Positions 1 through 8,130 of a stretch of 64,000 bases of DNA are shown here, in pieces. Source of the stretch: Robiginitomaculum sp. (GTDB taxonomy: Bacteria > Pseudomonadota > Alphaproteobacteria > Caulobacterales > Maricaulaceae); contig JAJFFS010000002.1 in NCBI GenBank assembly GCA_021776515.1, forward strand, positions 1-64,000, given 5' to 3'. Both the position numbers and the translations under genes were made by a program. The notes under the pieces were generated by a model, which was given only the letters and a program-made list of their open reading frames with translations, was not told the DNA's origin and made no database searches. The number at the start of each line of letters is the position of its first letter. The stretch's first letter is position 1.

Positions 1-1
1 T

Positions 2-445
2 GGTGCGCCACCTCCACCTCCGCCACCACCACCTCCGCCACCACCTCCACCACCTCCTCCGCCACCTCCTCCGCCACCTCCGCCACCACCTCCGGCGCCT
101 GTGTGTAACAATGTGGCATTCACGGTGTATTTTGAGTGGGATAAATCTGACCTCACACCTGAGGCCTACCAGCAAATTGCAGCTGCTGCCGCAAGAGCAC
201 AACGTTGCACCATTACGCTGGCAACTGTCACAGGTTACACGGATAGGTCTGGCTCCAAGAGCTATAATGTTGGCCTATCAAAACGCCGGGCAGAAATTGT
301 TCAAGGTGAATTGGTTAATCGTGGCGTAAATGTCGAACTGATAACCATTGATTACAAGGGTGAAACTAACACCGCTGTAACAACGCCTGATGGCGCACGT
401 GAGCCGCTAAACCGCCGCTCTGCGGTATCCATCCAAGTGCGCTAA
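2..445 (+). CDS. OmpA-family C-terminal domain protein, 5' truncated by window edge
   Basis: The reading frame is open from the left edge to a TAA at 443-445. It begins with 29 consecutive proline codons (8-94), then a short APV-C linker and an OmpA-like peptidoglycan-binding domain. The domain starts with VYFEWDKSDLT and continues through TGYTDRSGS and LSKRRAE to a C-terminal NRRSAVSIQV. These match the OmpA_C fold, in which a conserved Asp and Arg hold meso-diaminopimelate of peptidoglycan. The likely whole protein is an outer-membrane beta-barrel or lipoprotein with a proline-rich periplasmic spacer. The N-terminal part is outside the window, so the barrel or anchor type is unknown. A GTG at 101 could be mistaken for a start, but it lies inside the linker-domain frame. 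Confidence 0.85.
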   Translation, partial: GAPPPPPPPPPPPPPPPPPPPPPPPPPPPPPAPVCNNVAFTVYFEWDKSDLTPEAYQQIAAAAARAQRCTITLATVTGYTDRSGSKSYNVGLSKRRAEIVQGELVNRGVNVELITIDYKGETNTAVTTPDGAREPLNRRSAVSIQVR

Positions 446-467
446 CTCTTTCGCACTTACAAGTTTG

Positions 468-505
468 AAAAAGCGGCTTGACCCTGTGTCAGGCCGCTTT
501 TTTTA
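468..505 (+). terminator. Rho-independent terminator after OmpA-domain gene
   Basis: AAGCGGC (471-477) pairs with GCCGCTT around a loop of about 14 bases and is followed by a run of T. It lies 25 bp after the stop codon of the OmpA-domain gene, which separates that gene from the downstream catabolic cluster. Confidence 0.85.
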
Positions 506-625
506 TGCTTAAAAACAACAGGCAGACATGGTGCATGCGGCTTTCCATTGTGAGAAAACAGGTGCAAAATTGAATCAACGTAATGCTTACCGAATGACTC
601 GAAAGCTAAAGCGTGGAGATACCTT

Positions 626-1918
626 ATGAGCAAATCTGAAAAACCATATCGCAAGCGCAAGATTGGCAACCATACCCTGAAGCCAGAATCACTGGTTATG
701 GGTTATGGGCACGATCCGCACCTGTCTGAAGGGGCCATTAAACCTCCCATATTTCAAACCTCCACATTTGCTTTTCGCAGTGCAGAACATGGTGCCGCTT
801 ACTTTCGCCTTTCCCGAGGCAAGGCTGAACCGGGTGATATGGAAGATCCAGGCCTTGCCTATACCCGCATTAACAACCCCAATCTGGAGGTGCTTGAAGA
901 CCGATTGACGCTTTATGATGGTGCCGAAGATGCCCTGGCATTTGCCAGTGGTATGGGCGCTATTACAACGGCGCTGATGGCATTTGCCGATCCGGGTAAG
1001 GTGTTTATCTATTCCAGCCCTTTATATGGGCCAAGTGAGATGTTCTTGCAGAACTTCCTGCCACGTTTCGGCGTCAAGAGTATTTCTTTCATGGCTGATG
1101 CCAGTGATGATGAGGTGCGTGCGGTCTTTAAGGAAGCGGCGTCAATGGGTGAAGTGGCCTGTGTTTATACCGAAACTCCAGCCAACCCGACCATTGCTCT
1201 TGTAGATCTTGATCTGTGTGTAACGCTGGCGAATGAATTAGAGGAAACCCAAGGCACAAAACCAGTGGTGATGGTCGACAACACACTGCTTGGCCCATTG
1301 GGTCAAACCCCCATCATCACCAATGGCGTTGATCTGCTCCTCTACTCCCTGACCAAATATATCGGTGGGCATTCTGATCTGATTGCCGGCGCTGCTCTTG
1401 GTTCATCCCAATATATTGCGCAGATACGGGCCATGCGCACCGTATTTGGCGCTGTACCTGACCCACACACGTGTTGGCTTCTCATGCGTTCACTGGAAAC
1501 TGTAAAACTGCGCATGGTGGCTGCCGCTGACAATGCCAAAATCTGCGCTGACTTTCTACGTGATCACCCCAAAGTAGACAAAGTGCGCTACCTTGGTCAT
1601 CTGGATGATGATCCGGTTAAAAAGGAACGGTTTTCACGTATGGGTCAATCCCCGGGTTCCACATTCTCATTTGATTTGAAGGGTGGTCAGGAAGCCGCAT
1701 TTAAAATGCTTAATGTCTTGCAAATGATCAAACTGGCCGTCAGCCTTGGCGGTACAGAAAGCCTGATGTGCCATCCGGGTTCTACAACTCATTCGGGTGT
1801 GCCAGAGGATATTCGTGAGGCTCAGGGTTATACGCCGGGACTGGTGCGTTTTTCAGTAGGTATAGAAAGTGCTGATGACCTGCTTGTTGATCTTGAACAG
1901 GCGTTAGGTGCCATCTGA
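626..1918 (+). CDS. Cystathionine gamma-synthase family PLP enzyme
   Basis: 430-aa fold-type I PLP enzyme of the Cys/Met metabolism family. The Schiff-base lysine is K244 in SLTKYIGGHSD, the signature of the family. Upstream are the cofactor-phosphate segment (ASGMGAITTA), YTRINNPN, and the PLP-ring Asp in MVDNTLLG. Compared with MetB/MetC it carries an insert around residues 60-75 (FRLSRGKAEPGDMEDPG), typical of a longer alphaproteobacterial subgroup usually named only to family level. The reaction could be gamma-synthase, gamma-lyase or beta-lyase chemistry on sulfur amino acids; sequence alone does not decide. The start ATG at 626 has GGAG about 10 nt upstream. Only 4 bp separate its stop from the next gene, so it is probably cotranscribed with the arginine succinyltransferase genes. 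Confidence 0.85.
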   Translation: MSKSEKPYRKRKIGNHTLKPESLVMGYGHDPHLSEGAIKPPIFQTSTFAFRSAEHGAAYFRLSRGKAEPGDMEDPGLAYTRINNPNLEVLEDRLTLYDGAEDALAFASGMGAITTALMAFADPGKVFIYSSPLYGPSEMFLQNFLPRFGVKSISFMADASDDEVRAVFKEAASMGEVACVYTETPANPTIALVDLDLCVTLANELEETQGTKPVVMVDNTLLGPLGQTPIITNGVDLLLYSLTKYIGGHSDLIAGAALGSSQYIAQIRAMRTVFGAVPDPHTCWLLMRSLETVKLRMVAAADNAKICADFLRDHPKVDKVRYLGHLDDDPVKKERFSRMGQSPGSTFSFDLKGGQEAAFKMLNVLQMIKLAVSLGGTESLMCHPGSTTHSGVPEDIREAQGYTPGLVRFSVGIESADDLLVDLEQALGAI

Positions 1919-1922
1919 GCCC

Positions 1923-3182
1923 ATGACCATGGGAGCCACCGCCCTTACCAAAGAAGAACAATCCATCATGCAGGCCATCGGCGCGCGTGAAACCCTTATG
2001 GTTAGCCGCGTTAAGGCCTGGTCAGAGATCAATTCCGGCAGCACAAACAGCGTTGGTCTTGATCGGCAACGCCAAGCCCTGAAAGAGGCATTCTCTGCAT
2101 TGGGGGGGGATATTGAAGAACTTGCCCTGCCCGCCGTTTCTGAGGTTCGCAGCGATGGCGAGGAAGAAATTCGCACCTTTGCCCCGGCTTTAGTGGTACG
2201 CAAAAGACCCACAGCACCAATACAAATAGTCCTGACCGGGCATTATGATACGGTTTTCGCCGCTGATCATGATTTCCAGAATTGGCAAATGCTGGATGAT
2301 GATACCATTAATGGCCCCGGCACAGCCGATATGAAGGGGGGGCTCCTGGTCATGCTCGAAGCCCTGATAGCGCTTGAGCAAAGTTCTCAAAAAAACAAAC
2401 TTGGGTTTACCGTGCTGATGAGCCCGGACGAGGAAATTGGTTCACCGGCTTCGGCCCCCTTGCTGGCCAAATATGGCGCGATTGCAGATCTTGGCATGAC
2501 CTATGAGCCCGCTTTAGCAGACGGTTCGTTATCGGGTGCGCGCAAAGGTTCGGGTAATTTTGCATTGATCATCCGTGGTAAGGCCGCCCATGCCGGGCGC
2601 GAACACCATCTGGGCCGTAATGCGCTGGTCGCAGCGGCGCAAGCCGTGCACGCGCTGGCGGCCCTGACCAATGCGCGCCCCGGATTGACCATTAACCCTG
2701 CAAAGATTGAGGGCGGTGGCCCTAGCAACATCGTACCTGATCTTGCCATTGTGCGTTTTAATGTGCGCCTGACGCTGCCTGAAGATGCCCAATGGTTAGA
2801 AAAACAGTTTAAACTTATCGCAGAACATATTGAAAGTATTGATGGTATTACCACTAAATTAACTGGTGGATTTACCCGACCACCCAAGCCTATGGCACCG
2901 CCAAATAAACGGCTTTTTGAAATGACGCGGGCCGCCGGTGCGGCTCTTGGTCTTGAGATTAGCTGGCGCGATACAGGCGGCGTGTGCGAAGGCAATAATC
3001 TGTGGGCGGCGGGTTGCCCCAATGTTGATACACTGGGTGTGCGCGGCGGTAATATTCATTCAGCGCAAGAATTTGCTATTCTTTCCAGCCTGGTTGAACG
3101 CGCACAACTGAGCGCCGTCCTTTTACTGAAATTTGCCTCTGGTGAATTTGACGCTAAATCACTTAAAGCCTTAACTTCATAA
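1923..3182 (+). CDS. M20 family metallo-deacylase/peptidase, candidate succinylglutamate desuccinylase
   Basis: About 419 aa. The M20 di-zinc ligands are visible: TGHYDTV (His), GTADMKGG (bridging Asp), SPDEEIGS (catalytic Glu plus ligand Glu), MTYEPAL (Glu/Asp position) and GGNIHSAQE (C-terminal His). The dimerisation domain lies between the two halves (GKAAHAGREHHLG region). The family hydrolyses N-acyl or peptide bonds (DapE, ArgE, CPG2-type). It sits 4 bp after the PLP enzyme and 17 bp before astA, in a cluster that has astA, astD and astB but no M14-type AstE. Cleavage of N-succinylglutamate is therefore a reasonable inference, not a demonstrated role. ATG at 1923 is chosen (1929 also possible); an upstream GTG at 1908 would overlap the previous gene. 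Confidence 0.85.
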   Translation: MTMGATALTKEEQSIMQAIGARETLMVSRVKAWSEINSGSTNSVGLDRQRQALKEAFSALGGDIEELALPAVSEVRSDGEEEIRTFAPALVVRKRPTAPIQIVLTGHYDTVFAADHDFQNWQMLDDDTINGPGTADMKGGLLVMLEALIALEQSSQKNKLGFTVLMSPDEEIGSPASAPLLAKYGAIADLGMTYEPALADGSLSGARKGSGNFALIIRGKAAHAGREHHLGRNALVAAAQAVHALAALTNARPGLTINPAKIEGGGPSNIVPDLAIVRFNVRLTLPEDAQWLEKQFKLIAEHIESIDGITTKLTGGFTRPPKPMAPPNKRLFEMTRAAGAALGLEISWRDTGGVCEGNNLWAAGCPNVDTLGVRGGNIHSAQEFAILSSLVERAQLSAVLLLKFASGEFDAKSLKALTS

Positions 3183-3199
3183 ACCCAACGGATCCGCCC

Positions 3200-4213
3200 A
3201 TGTATGTCGTTCGCCCCATAGAAAAGAAAGATTTTGACGCACTGGTTGAGCTTGCAGAGCTTTCAGGCCCAGGCTTTACCAGCCTGCCAAATGAGCCTGC
3301 GTTGCTAAAAGAGCGCGTTGGCCTATCGCAAACAAGTTTCAAGGCGTCGGTAAGCAGCCCCAAAGAAGAAGGTTATTTACTCGTTCTCGAAGATATGACT
3401 ACCGGAAAAGTTGTTGGCACCTCGGCCGTCAAGGTCGGCATTGGTATGAGCAAGCCGTTTTTTAATTTTCGCCTGTTCAATATTGCCCAGGTTTCTGCGG
3501 TGGCCGGGCGTCGCTTTGACATGGAGGTGATGATCCTCGTTAACGAGCATAACGGCAGCACAGAAGTTGGCACGCTGTTTGTTCATCCCGATGCGCGCGG
3601 TGGTGGCACGGGCGGTCTGATTGCGCAATCACGTTATTTGCTGATGGCGGCAGAACCAAACCGCTTTGGCCGTAATATCCTGGCCGAATTACGTGGTGTG
3701 ATTGATGAAAATGGCTATTCGCCATTCTGGGAGCATTTAACCAACAAGTTCTTCCATATGGAATTTTCCAAAGCTGATTTTCTGTCGGGAACTACGGACA
3801 AACAGTTCATTCTTGACCTGATGCCCAAATACCCGATTTATACTGATTTACTGCCATCCGAAGCCCGCGACGTTATAGGTCAGGTACACACAGAGGGCGG
3901 CGGCGCGCGAAAGCTTCTGGAGCGCGAGGGTTTTGCATTTGATCGCATTATAGACATATTCGAGGGTGGCCCTCTGGTCTCTGCCCCCCGTGACAGCTTG
4001 CGTACATTACGCGAAAGCCGACGCTTACGCATTCAAACAGGCACACCGGATGGGGGACAATTTATGCGCCTTTCCAATGATCGCATAGCCGGATTTCGCG
4101 CCTGTGGGGCCAAGGTTGTGCTCAGTGATAATAACGTCATTGCTGAGGCCGATATACTCGATGCATTACAAGTTAAGGAGGGCGATACCGTTCGGGTCGT
4201 GGATAACACATGA
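3200..4213 (+). CDS. astA: Arginine N-succinyltransferase AstA
   Basis: 337 aa, the usual AstA length. It starts with the family signature MYVVRPIEKKDFDAL..LAELSGPGFTSLP and carries GTSAVKVGIG and a GNAT-like fold (VHPDARGGGTG). AstA transfers succinyl from succinyl-CoA to the alpha-amino group of L-arginine, the first step of the AST arginine catabolic route. The stop overlaps the astD start (ATGA), indicating translational coupling. The cytosolic pathway releases two ammonia in the AstB step and ends in glutamate plus succinate. Assignment is firm from the N-terminal motif and the neighbouring astD and astB. Confidence 0.95.
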   Translation: MYVVRPIEKKDFDALVELAELSGPGFTSLPNEPALLKERVGLSQTSFKASVSSPKEEGYLLVLEDMTTGKVVGTSAVKVGIGMSKPFFNFRLFNIAQVSAVAGRRFDMEVMILVNEHNGSTEVGTLFVHPDARGGGTGGLIAQSRYLLMAAEPNRFGRNILAELRGVIDENGYSPFWEHLTNKFFHMEFSKADFLSGTTDKQFILDLMPKYPIYTDLLPSEARDVIGQVHTEGGGARKLLEREGFAFDRIIDIFEGGPLVSAPRDSLRTLRESRRLRIQTGTPDGGQFMRLSNDRIAGFRACGAKVVLSDNNVIAEADILDALQVKEGDTVRVVDNT

Positions 4214-5670
4214 GTTGGGAAAAAGGTAACCTTATAAACGGCCAGTGGGTTGCCGGAAACGGCCCTGCCCTTACCTCCATCAACCCTTCTGATGGCACCC
4301 CTCTGTGGCAAGGTGCCTGTGCTGATACCGCGCAAGTAAATGCAGCCTATGATGCGGCACGTTCTGCCTTTACGAGGTGGAGCCGCCAAAGTCTGGAAGA
4401 CCGCACCGGGATTGCCCTGCAATTCAAGGCACAACTTGAAACTCATAAAGAAGAACTGGCGGTCCTCATCGCCCGCGAGACCGGCAAGGTGCTGTGGGAA
4501 ACACGCGGCGAAGTTGGGGCCATGATCGGCAAGGTCGGCATTTCTATTGATGCCTACGCGGCACGCACGGGTGAACAAACCGCTGATGCCGCCTTTGGCC
4601 GGGTGCAACTGCGCCATCGTCCCCACGGCATTATGGCCGTACTCGGGCCTTATAATTTTCCGGGACATTTGCCCAACGGTCATATTGTACCGGCACTTCT
4701 GGCCGGCGATTGTGTGGTGTTCAAACCCAGTGAATTAACCCCTGCGGTTGGTGCCTTCATGACCTGGCTTTGGTGCGAAGCGGGATTGCCTGCCGGTGTG
4801 TTGAACCTGGTTCAAGGTGCACGCGACACCGGGGCAGCGCTTTTGGATAACCCCACACTTAACGGCGTTCTGTTTACTGGCTCTGCGGCAACGGGTACGT
4901 TTATTCACCGCAAATTTGCCGGCCACCCTGAAATCATACTGGCACTGGAAATGGGCGGTAATAACCCGCTGATTGCCTGGGATACAGCCGATATAGAGGC
5001 GGTTGCAAATCTGGTGATCCATTCCGCCTTTGCCACCACAGGGCAGAGGTGCAGTTGCGCCCGCCGTTTGATTTTACCCGCAGGAGATAAAGGGGATGCC
5101 ATAGTTGAGGCTATCGCCGCAGGGATAGACACGGTGCGCATCGGCCCGTGGGACAGCGACCCAGAGCCCTTTATGGGGCCACTAATTTCTGAAGGTTCTG
5201 CGAATATGGTCTTGTCTGCACAAGCAAGCCATGTACGCGCTGGTGCCAAAGCTGTGCGTCAGGCTCAAGGGTTGGGTTGGTCAGCCAGTGCGGTGAGCCC
5301 GGCATTATTGGAAATGGGCGATACCGAAGCCGAGGATGAGGAAGTGTTTGGGCCTCTCTTGCAGGTTTATCGGGCGAATAATTTTGAAGCTGCCATCAAC
5401 CGCGCCAATGCCAGTAAATACGGTCTTTCTGCGGGTCTTATTAGCGACAACGCGGGTTTGTGGGATGTTTTTGTGCGCGATATACGCGCCGGGATTGTCA
5501 ATTTTAATCGCCCCACCACCGGCGCGGCCAGCACCATGCCCTTTGGTGGCCCGGGACTGAGCGGCAATTTTCGCCCCGGTGCCTGGTATGCCGCCGATTA
5601 TTGTGCCTGGCCTATGGCCAGCCAAATTGCCGACATCCCCACCGCCATTAACGCCCCGGGTCTGGGTTAG
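4210..5670 (+). CDS. astD: N-succinylglutamate 5-semialdehyde dehydrogenase AstD
   Basis: 486-aa NAD(P)-dependent aldehyde dehydrogenase. The ALDH Glu motif appears as LEMGGNNPLI and the catalytic cysteine lies in TTGQRCSCARR. The N-terminal LINGQWVAGNG and GPYNFPGHLPNGHIVPALLAGD are typical of AstD rather than of other ALDHs. It oxidises succinylglutamate semialdehyde to succinylglutamate, step 4 of the pathway. The start overlaps the end of astA by 4 bp, and astB follows 2 bp after its stop. The step before it (AstC transaminase) has no gene here and would need an ArgD/AstC enzyme elsewhere. Confidence 0.95.
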   Translation: MSWEKGNLINGQWVAGNGPALTSINPSDGTPLWQGACADTAQVNAAYDAARSAFTRWSRQSLEDRTGIALQFKAQLETHKEELAVLIARETGKVLWETRGEVGAMIGKVGISIDAYAARTGEQTADAAFGRVQLRHRPHGIMAVLGPYNFPGHLPNGHIVPALLAGDCVVFKPSELTPAVGAFMTWLWCEAGLPAGVLNLVQGARDTGAALLDNPTLNGVLFTGSAATGTFIHRKFAGHPEIILALEMGGNNPLIAWDTADIEAVANLVIHSAFATTGQRCSCARRLILPAGDKGDAIVEAIAAGIDTVRIGPWDSDPEPFMGPLISEGSANMVLSAQASHVRAGAKAVRQAQGLGWSASAVSPALLEMGDTEAEDEEVFGPLLQVYRANNFEAAINRANASKYGLSAGLISDNAGLWDVFVRDIRAGIVNFNRPTTGAASTMPFGGPGLSGNFRPGAWYAADYCAWPMASQIADIPTAINAPGLG

Positions 5671-5672
5671 CC

Positions 5673-7013
5673 ATGGCCACAATCGAGGCCAATTACGATG
5701 GACTGGTAGGACTGACCCATAATTATGGCGGACTTTCAGCCGGCAATTTAGCCAGCGCACGCAACACCGGTCAGGTCTCGCACCCTCGCCAAGCCGCCTT
5801 GCAAGGCCTTGCCAAGATGAAATTCCTGGCCGATGCAGGGCTTGTGCAGGGTGTTTTGCCACCCCATGAGCGTCCGTTTTTACCGCTTTTGCGCAATGCT
5901 GGATTTACGGGAAGTGACGCACAAGTCATTGAAAGTGCTGCAACCCAGGCACCGGCGCTATTAAAAGCCGCCTCATCCTCCGCCAATATGTGGGCAGCCA
6001 ATGCCGCCATTATCAGCCCATCAGCCGATACCAGTGATGGCCGAATGCACGCCAGTGCCGCCAATCTGGTAACCATGTTACATCGCTCTATCGAAGGGCC
6101 GCAAACAGCGCGGGCCTTACGCGCTGCCTTTCCAGATACGAACCATTTCACAATTCATGAGCCACTACCGGCACAAGACAGCTTTGCCGATGAAGGTGCC
6201 GCCAACCATGTGCGCCTGTGCGCCGAACATGGTGCGCCAGGGGTTGAACTGTTTGTCCATGGACGAGAAGCAGGCTTTACACCTGAACTGAAATTTCCGG
6301 CAAGACAAACACGCGAGGCCAATCAGGCTTTGGCACGGCGCCACGGCTTGAATAGCAATAACGTTATCTTTGCTGCACAATCCCATACGGCCATAGAGGC
6401 CGGAGCCTTTCATAATGATGTAGTATGTGTAGGTGCCAAAACCTGCCTGTTTTTCCACGAGAATGCCTTTGCGAACACCACGGCAACGCTTGAAGATATA
6501 CGCCGCGCCGCAAATGGCCGCTTTGAGCCGCAATTTGTACAGGTTAGCGCCGAAGACGTACCCTTACGTGATGCAGTGACCTCTTACCTGTTTAATTCCA
6601 TGTTAGTAGAATGGCCGGGCGAAGAGCGTCTGGTGCTGGTGGCCCCGGCTGAGTGCCGCGAAACGCCTTCTGTAGAGCGCTATTGTGAAAAACTGGTTAG
6701 CGGCAACGGCCCCATAGGCCGGATTGAGTTTGTTGATGTGCGCCAGTCCATGCGCAATGGCGGCGGCCCGGCTTGCTTGCGTTTACGGGTAGTATTAACG
6801 GATGCCGAACGCGCAGCCTGCAACCCTGATATGCTGATGAATGCAGCATTATACACCACACTGACGCGCTGGGTTGAAAAACATTACCGCGAAGAACTGC
6901 CCCCTGCCGACCTTGCCGACCCGGCCTTGCTGGCCGAGGGGCATATTGCCCTGGATAAGTTATGCGCAATACTGGGCCTTGGCTCTAACTTTTATCCATT
7001 CCAAAGAGGTTAA
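5673..7013 (+). CDS. astB: N-succinylarginine dihydrolase AstB
   Basis: 446 aa, full length for AstB. It starts with the family pattern EANYDGLVGLTHNYGGLS..GN. The guanidine-modifying (amidinotransferase-like) fold places a catalytic His in GAFHNDVVCVG and a nucleophilic Cys near the C-terminus in NGGGPACLRLRV, both present. The enzyme hydrolyses N2-succinylarginine to N2-succinylornithine, 2 NH3 and CO2. The gene follows astD by 2 bp and its stop overlaps the phhA stop on the other strand by 4 bp, so the transcripts from both sides converge with no visible terminator. Confidence 0.95.
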   Translation: MATIEANYDGLVGLTHNYGGLSAGNLASARNTGQVSHPRQAALQGLAKMKFLADAGLVQGVLPPHERPFLPLLRNAGFTGSDAQVIESAATQAPALLKAASSSANMWAANAAIISPSADTSDGRMHASAANLVTMLHRSIEGPQTARALRAAFPDTNHFTIHEPLPAQDSFADEGAANHVRLCAEHGAPGVELFVHGREAGFTPELKFPARQTREANQALARRHGLNSNNVIFAAQSHTAIEAGAFHNDVVCVGAKTCLFFHENAFANTTATLEDIRRAANGRFEPQFVQVSAEDVPLRDAVTSYLFNSMLVEWPGEERLVLVAPAECRETPSVERYCEKLVSGNGPIGRIEFVDVRQSMRNGGGPACLRLRVVLTDAERAACNPDMLMNAALYTTLTRWVEKHYREELPPADLADPALLAEGHIALDKLCAILGLGSNFYPFQRG

Positions 7014-7900
7014 ACCGGCTTAATGCCGCGTTTTCGCCCCCCTGCCCGGCCATATTCCTGTGTCCCACGTGTATAGACACGATCTGATTCTATGGCAGCC
7101 GTTGCTGTATAATCAAAGCAAGGGTTCAACCGCTCATAAAGCGGCGCAAAATCTGTGTCTACCGTAGACCGGAAAAGCTCCTCAAATGAAGCATTGACGA
7201 AATAGGTTTGTTGAAAATCATCAATCAGATAATCGGTGCGCATTACCCGTTCCAGATCAAAATGAATACGATTGGGAGAACGCGCTTCAAGGGAAAAAAT
7301 TGACTCGTTATGGGAAGAAATAATCCCTGCACCATAAATACGCATACCTTTTGGGGTGTTAATCAGGCCAAATTCCACCGTGTACCAGTAAAGGGCGGCA
7401 AGAGCTTTAAGACGGTCGTAACCACCGGCACGCATCCCTCCTTTGCCATAAGCCTCCATATAGTCAGCAAAAACAGGGTCGGTAAGTAAGGGTACATGAC
7501 CAAAAACATCATGAAACACATCAGGTTCCTGAATATAGTCGAGCTGATCACGCTTTCTGATGAAATTACCGGCAGGAAAGCGTCGATTGGCCAAATGTTC
7601 AAAAAATACATCATCAGGAACCAGGCATGGTACGGCAACCACCTGCCAGCCGGTGAGTTTCATCAACTCGACATTGACTTTGCGATAATCAGGGACCCCC
7701 CCCCTACCAAGATCAAGCGCCTTTAGTCCGTCAAGAAACCCGTCATACGCACGGCCGGGAAGGCATTCCATCTGGCGCTTGTAAAGAATATCCCAGGTCC
7801 CATGCTCTTCATCTGTATAATTATCCCAGCCCTGGTCGATGGTAAAATCATCGCGCACGCCATCGGTGCGTGGGTCGGCATAGATATTTGCGGGGTCCAT
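7010..7900 (-). CDS. phhA: Phenylalanine 4-monooxygenase
   Basis: 296 aa with start ATG at 7900, which has GGAGAG 5-10 nt upstream; more upstream in-frame starts have no such site. The non-haem iron triad is H130 and H135 (HDVFGHVP) and E176 (TVEFGL). The spacing of 5 and 46 residues is the same as in the bacterial monomeric enzymes (about 297 aa). The protein hydroxylates L-phenylalanine to tyrosine using O2 and a tetrahydropterin cofactor. Neither a pterin recycling gene (phhB) nor a regulator is adjacent. It converges on astB with a 4-bp overlap of stop codons. Divergent from ppx with about 230 bp between the starts, where its promoter must lie. Confidence 0.95.
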   Translation of the reverse strand: MDPANIYADPRTDGVRDDFTIDQGWDNYTDEEHGTWDILYKRQMECLPGRAYDGFLDGLKALDLGRGGVPDYRKVNVELMKLTGWQVVAVPCLVPDDVFFEHLANRRFPAGNFIRKRDQLDYIQEPDVFHDVFGHVPLLTDPVFADYMEAYGKGGMRAGGYDRLKALAALYWYTVEFGLINTPKGMRIYGAGIISSHNESIFSLEARSPNRIHFDLERVMRTDYLIDDFQQTYFVNASFEELFRSTVDTDFAPLYERLNPCFDYTATAAIESDRVYTRGTQEYGRAGGRKRGIKPV

Positions 7901-8130
7901 AAAATCTCTCCATAGTATTTCCGATTCTACTTTTTGCCATTGTACAGTATTTACCTCGTCTGAGGGTGCGCGAATGCGCACAGGTGAAATACATAGCAGT
8001 CGGCGCGCTTGGGAATTTTCTTGTTTAGCTCTATGCTGGTCTGTGAACAGGTGGGCCGAGGCTATCACCTCAAGCATTTTACGGCGTGCAGGACATAAGC
8101 CTTGTCTCGCACCCGAAGGGTTAGAGTATT

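Noticed and set aside
506-625. Possible SAM-II/SAM-V riboswitch before the cystathionine gamma-synthase family gene (GCTAAAG near the start).
   Set aside because: Only the short 3' element resembles the consensus; the pseudoknot partner and the central conserved segment cannot be aligned.
2501-3022. 173-codon minus-strand frame opposite the M20 gene.
   Set aside because: It lies entirely antisense to a well-supported gene, has low-complexity Arg/Pro/Ala composition and no recognisable motif.
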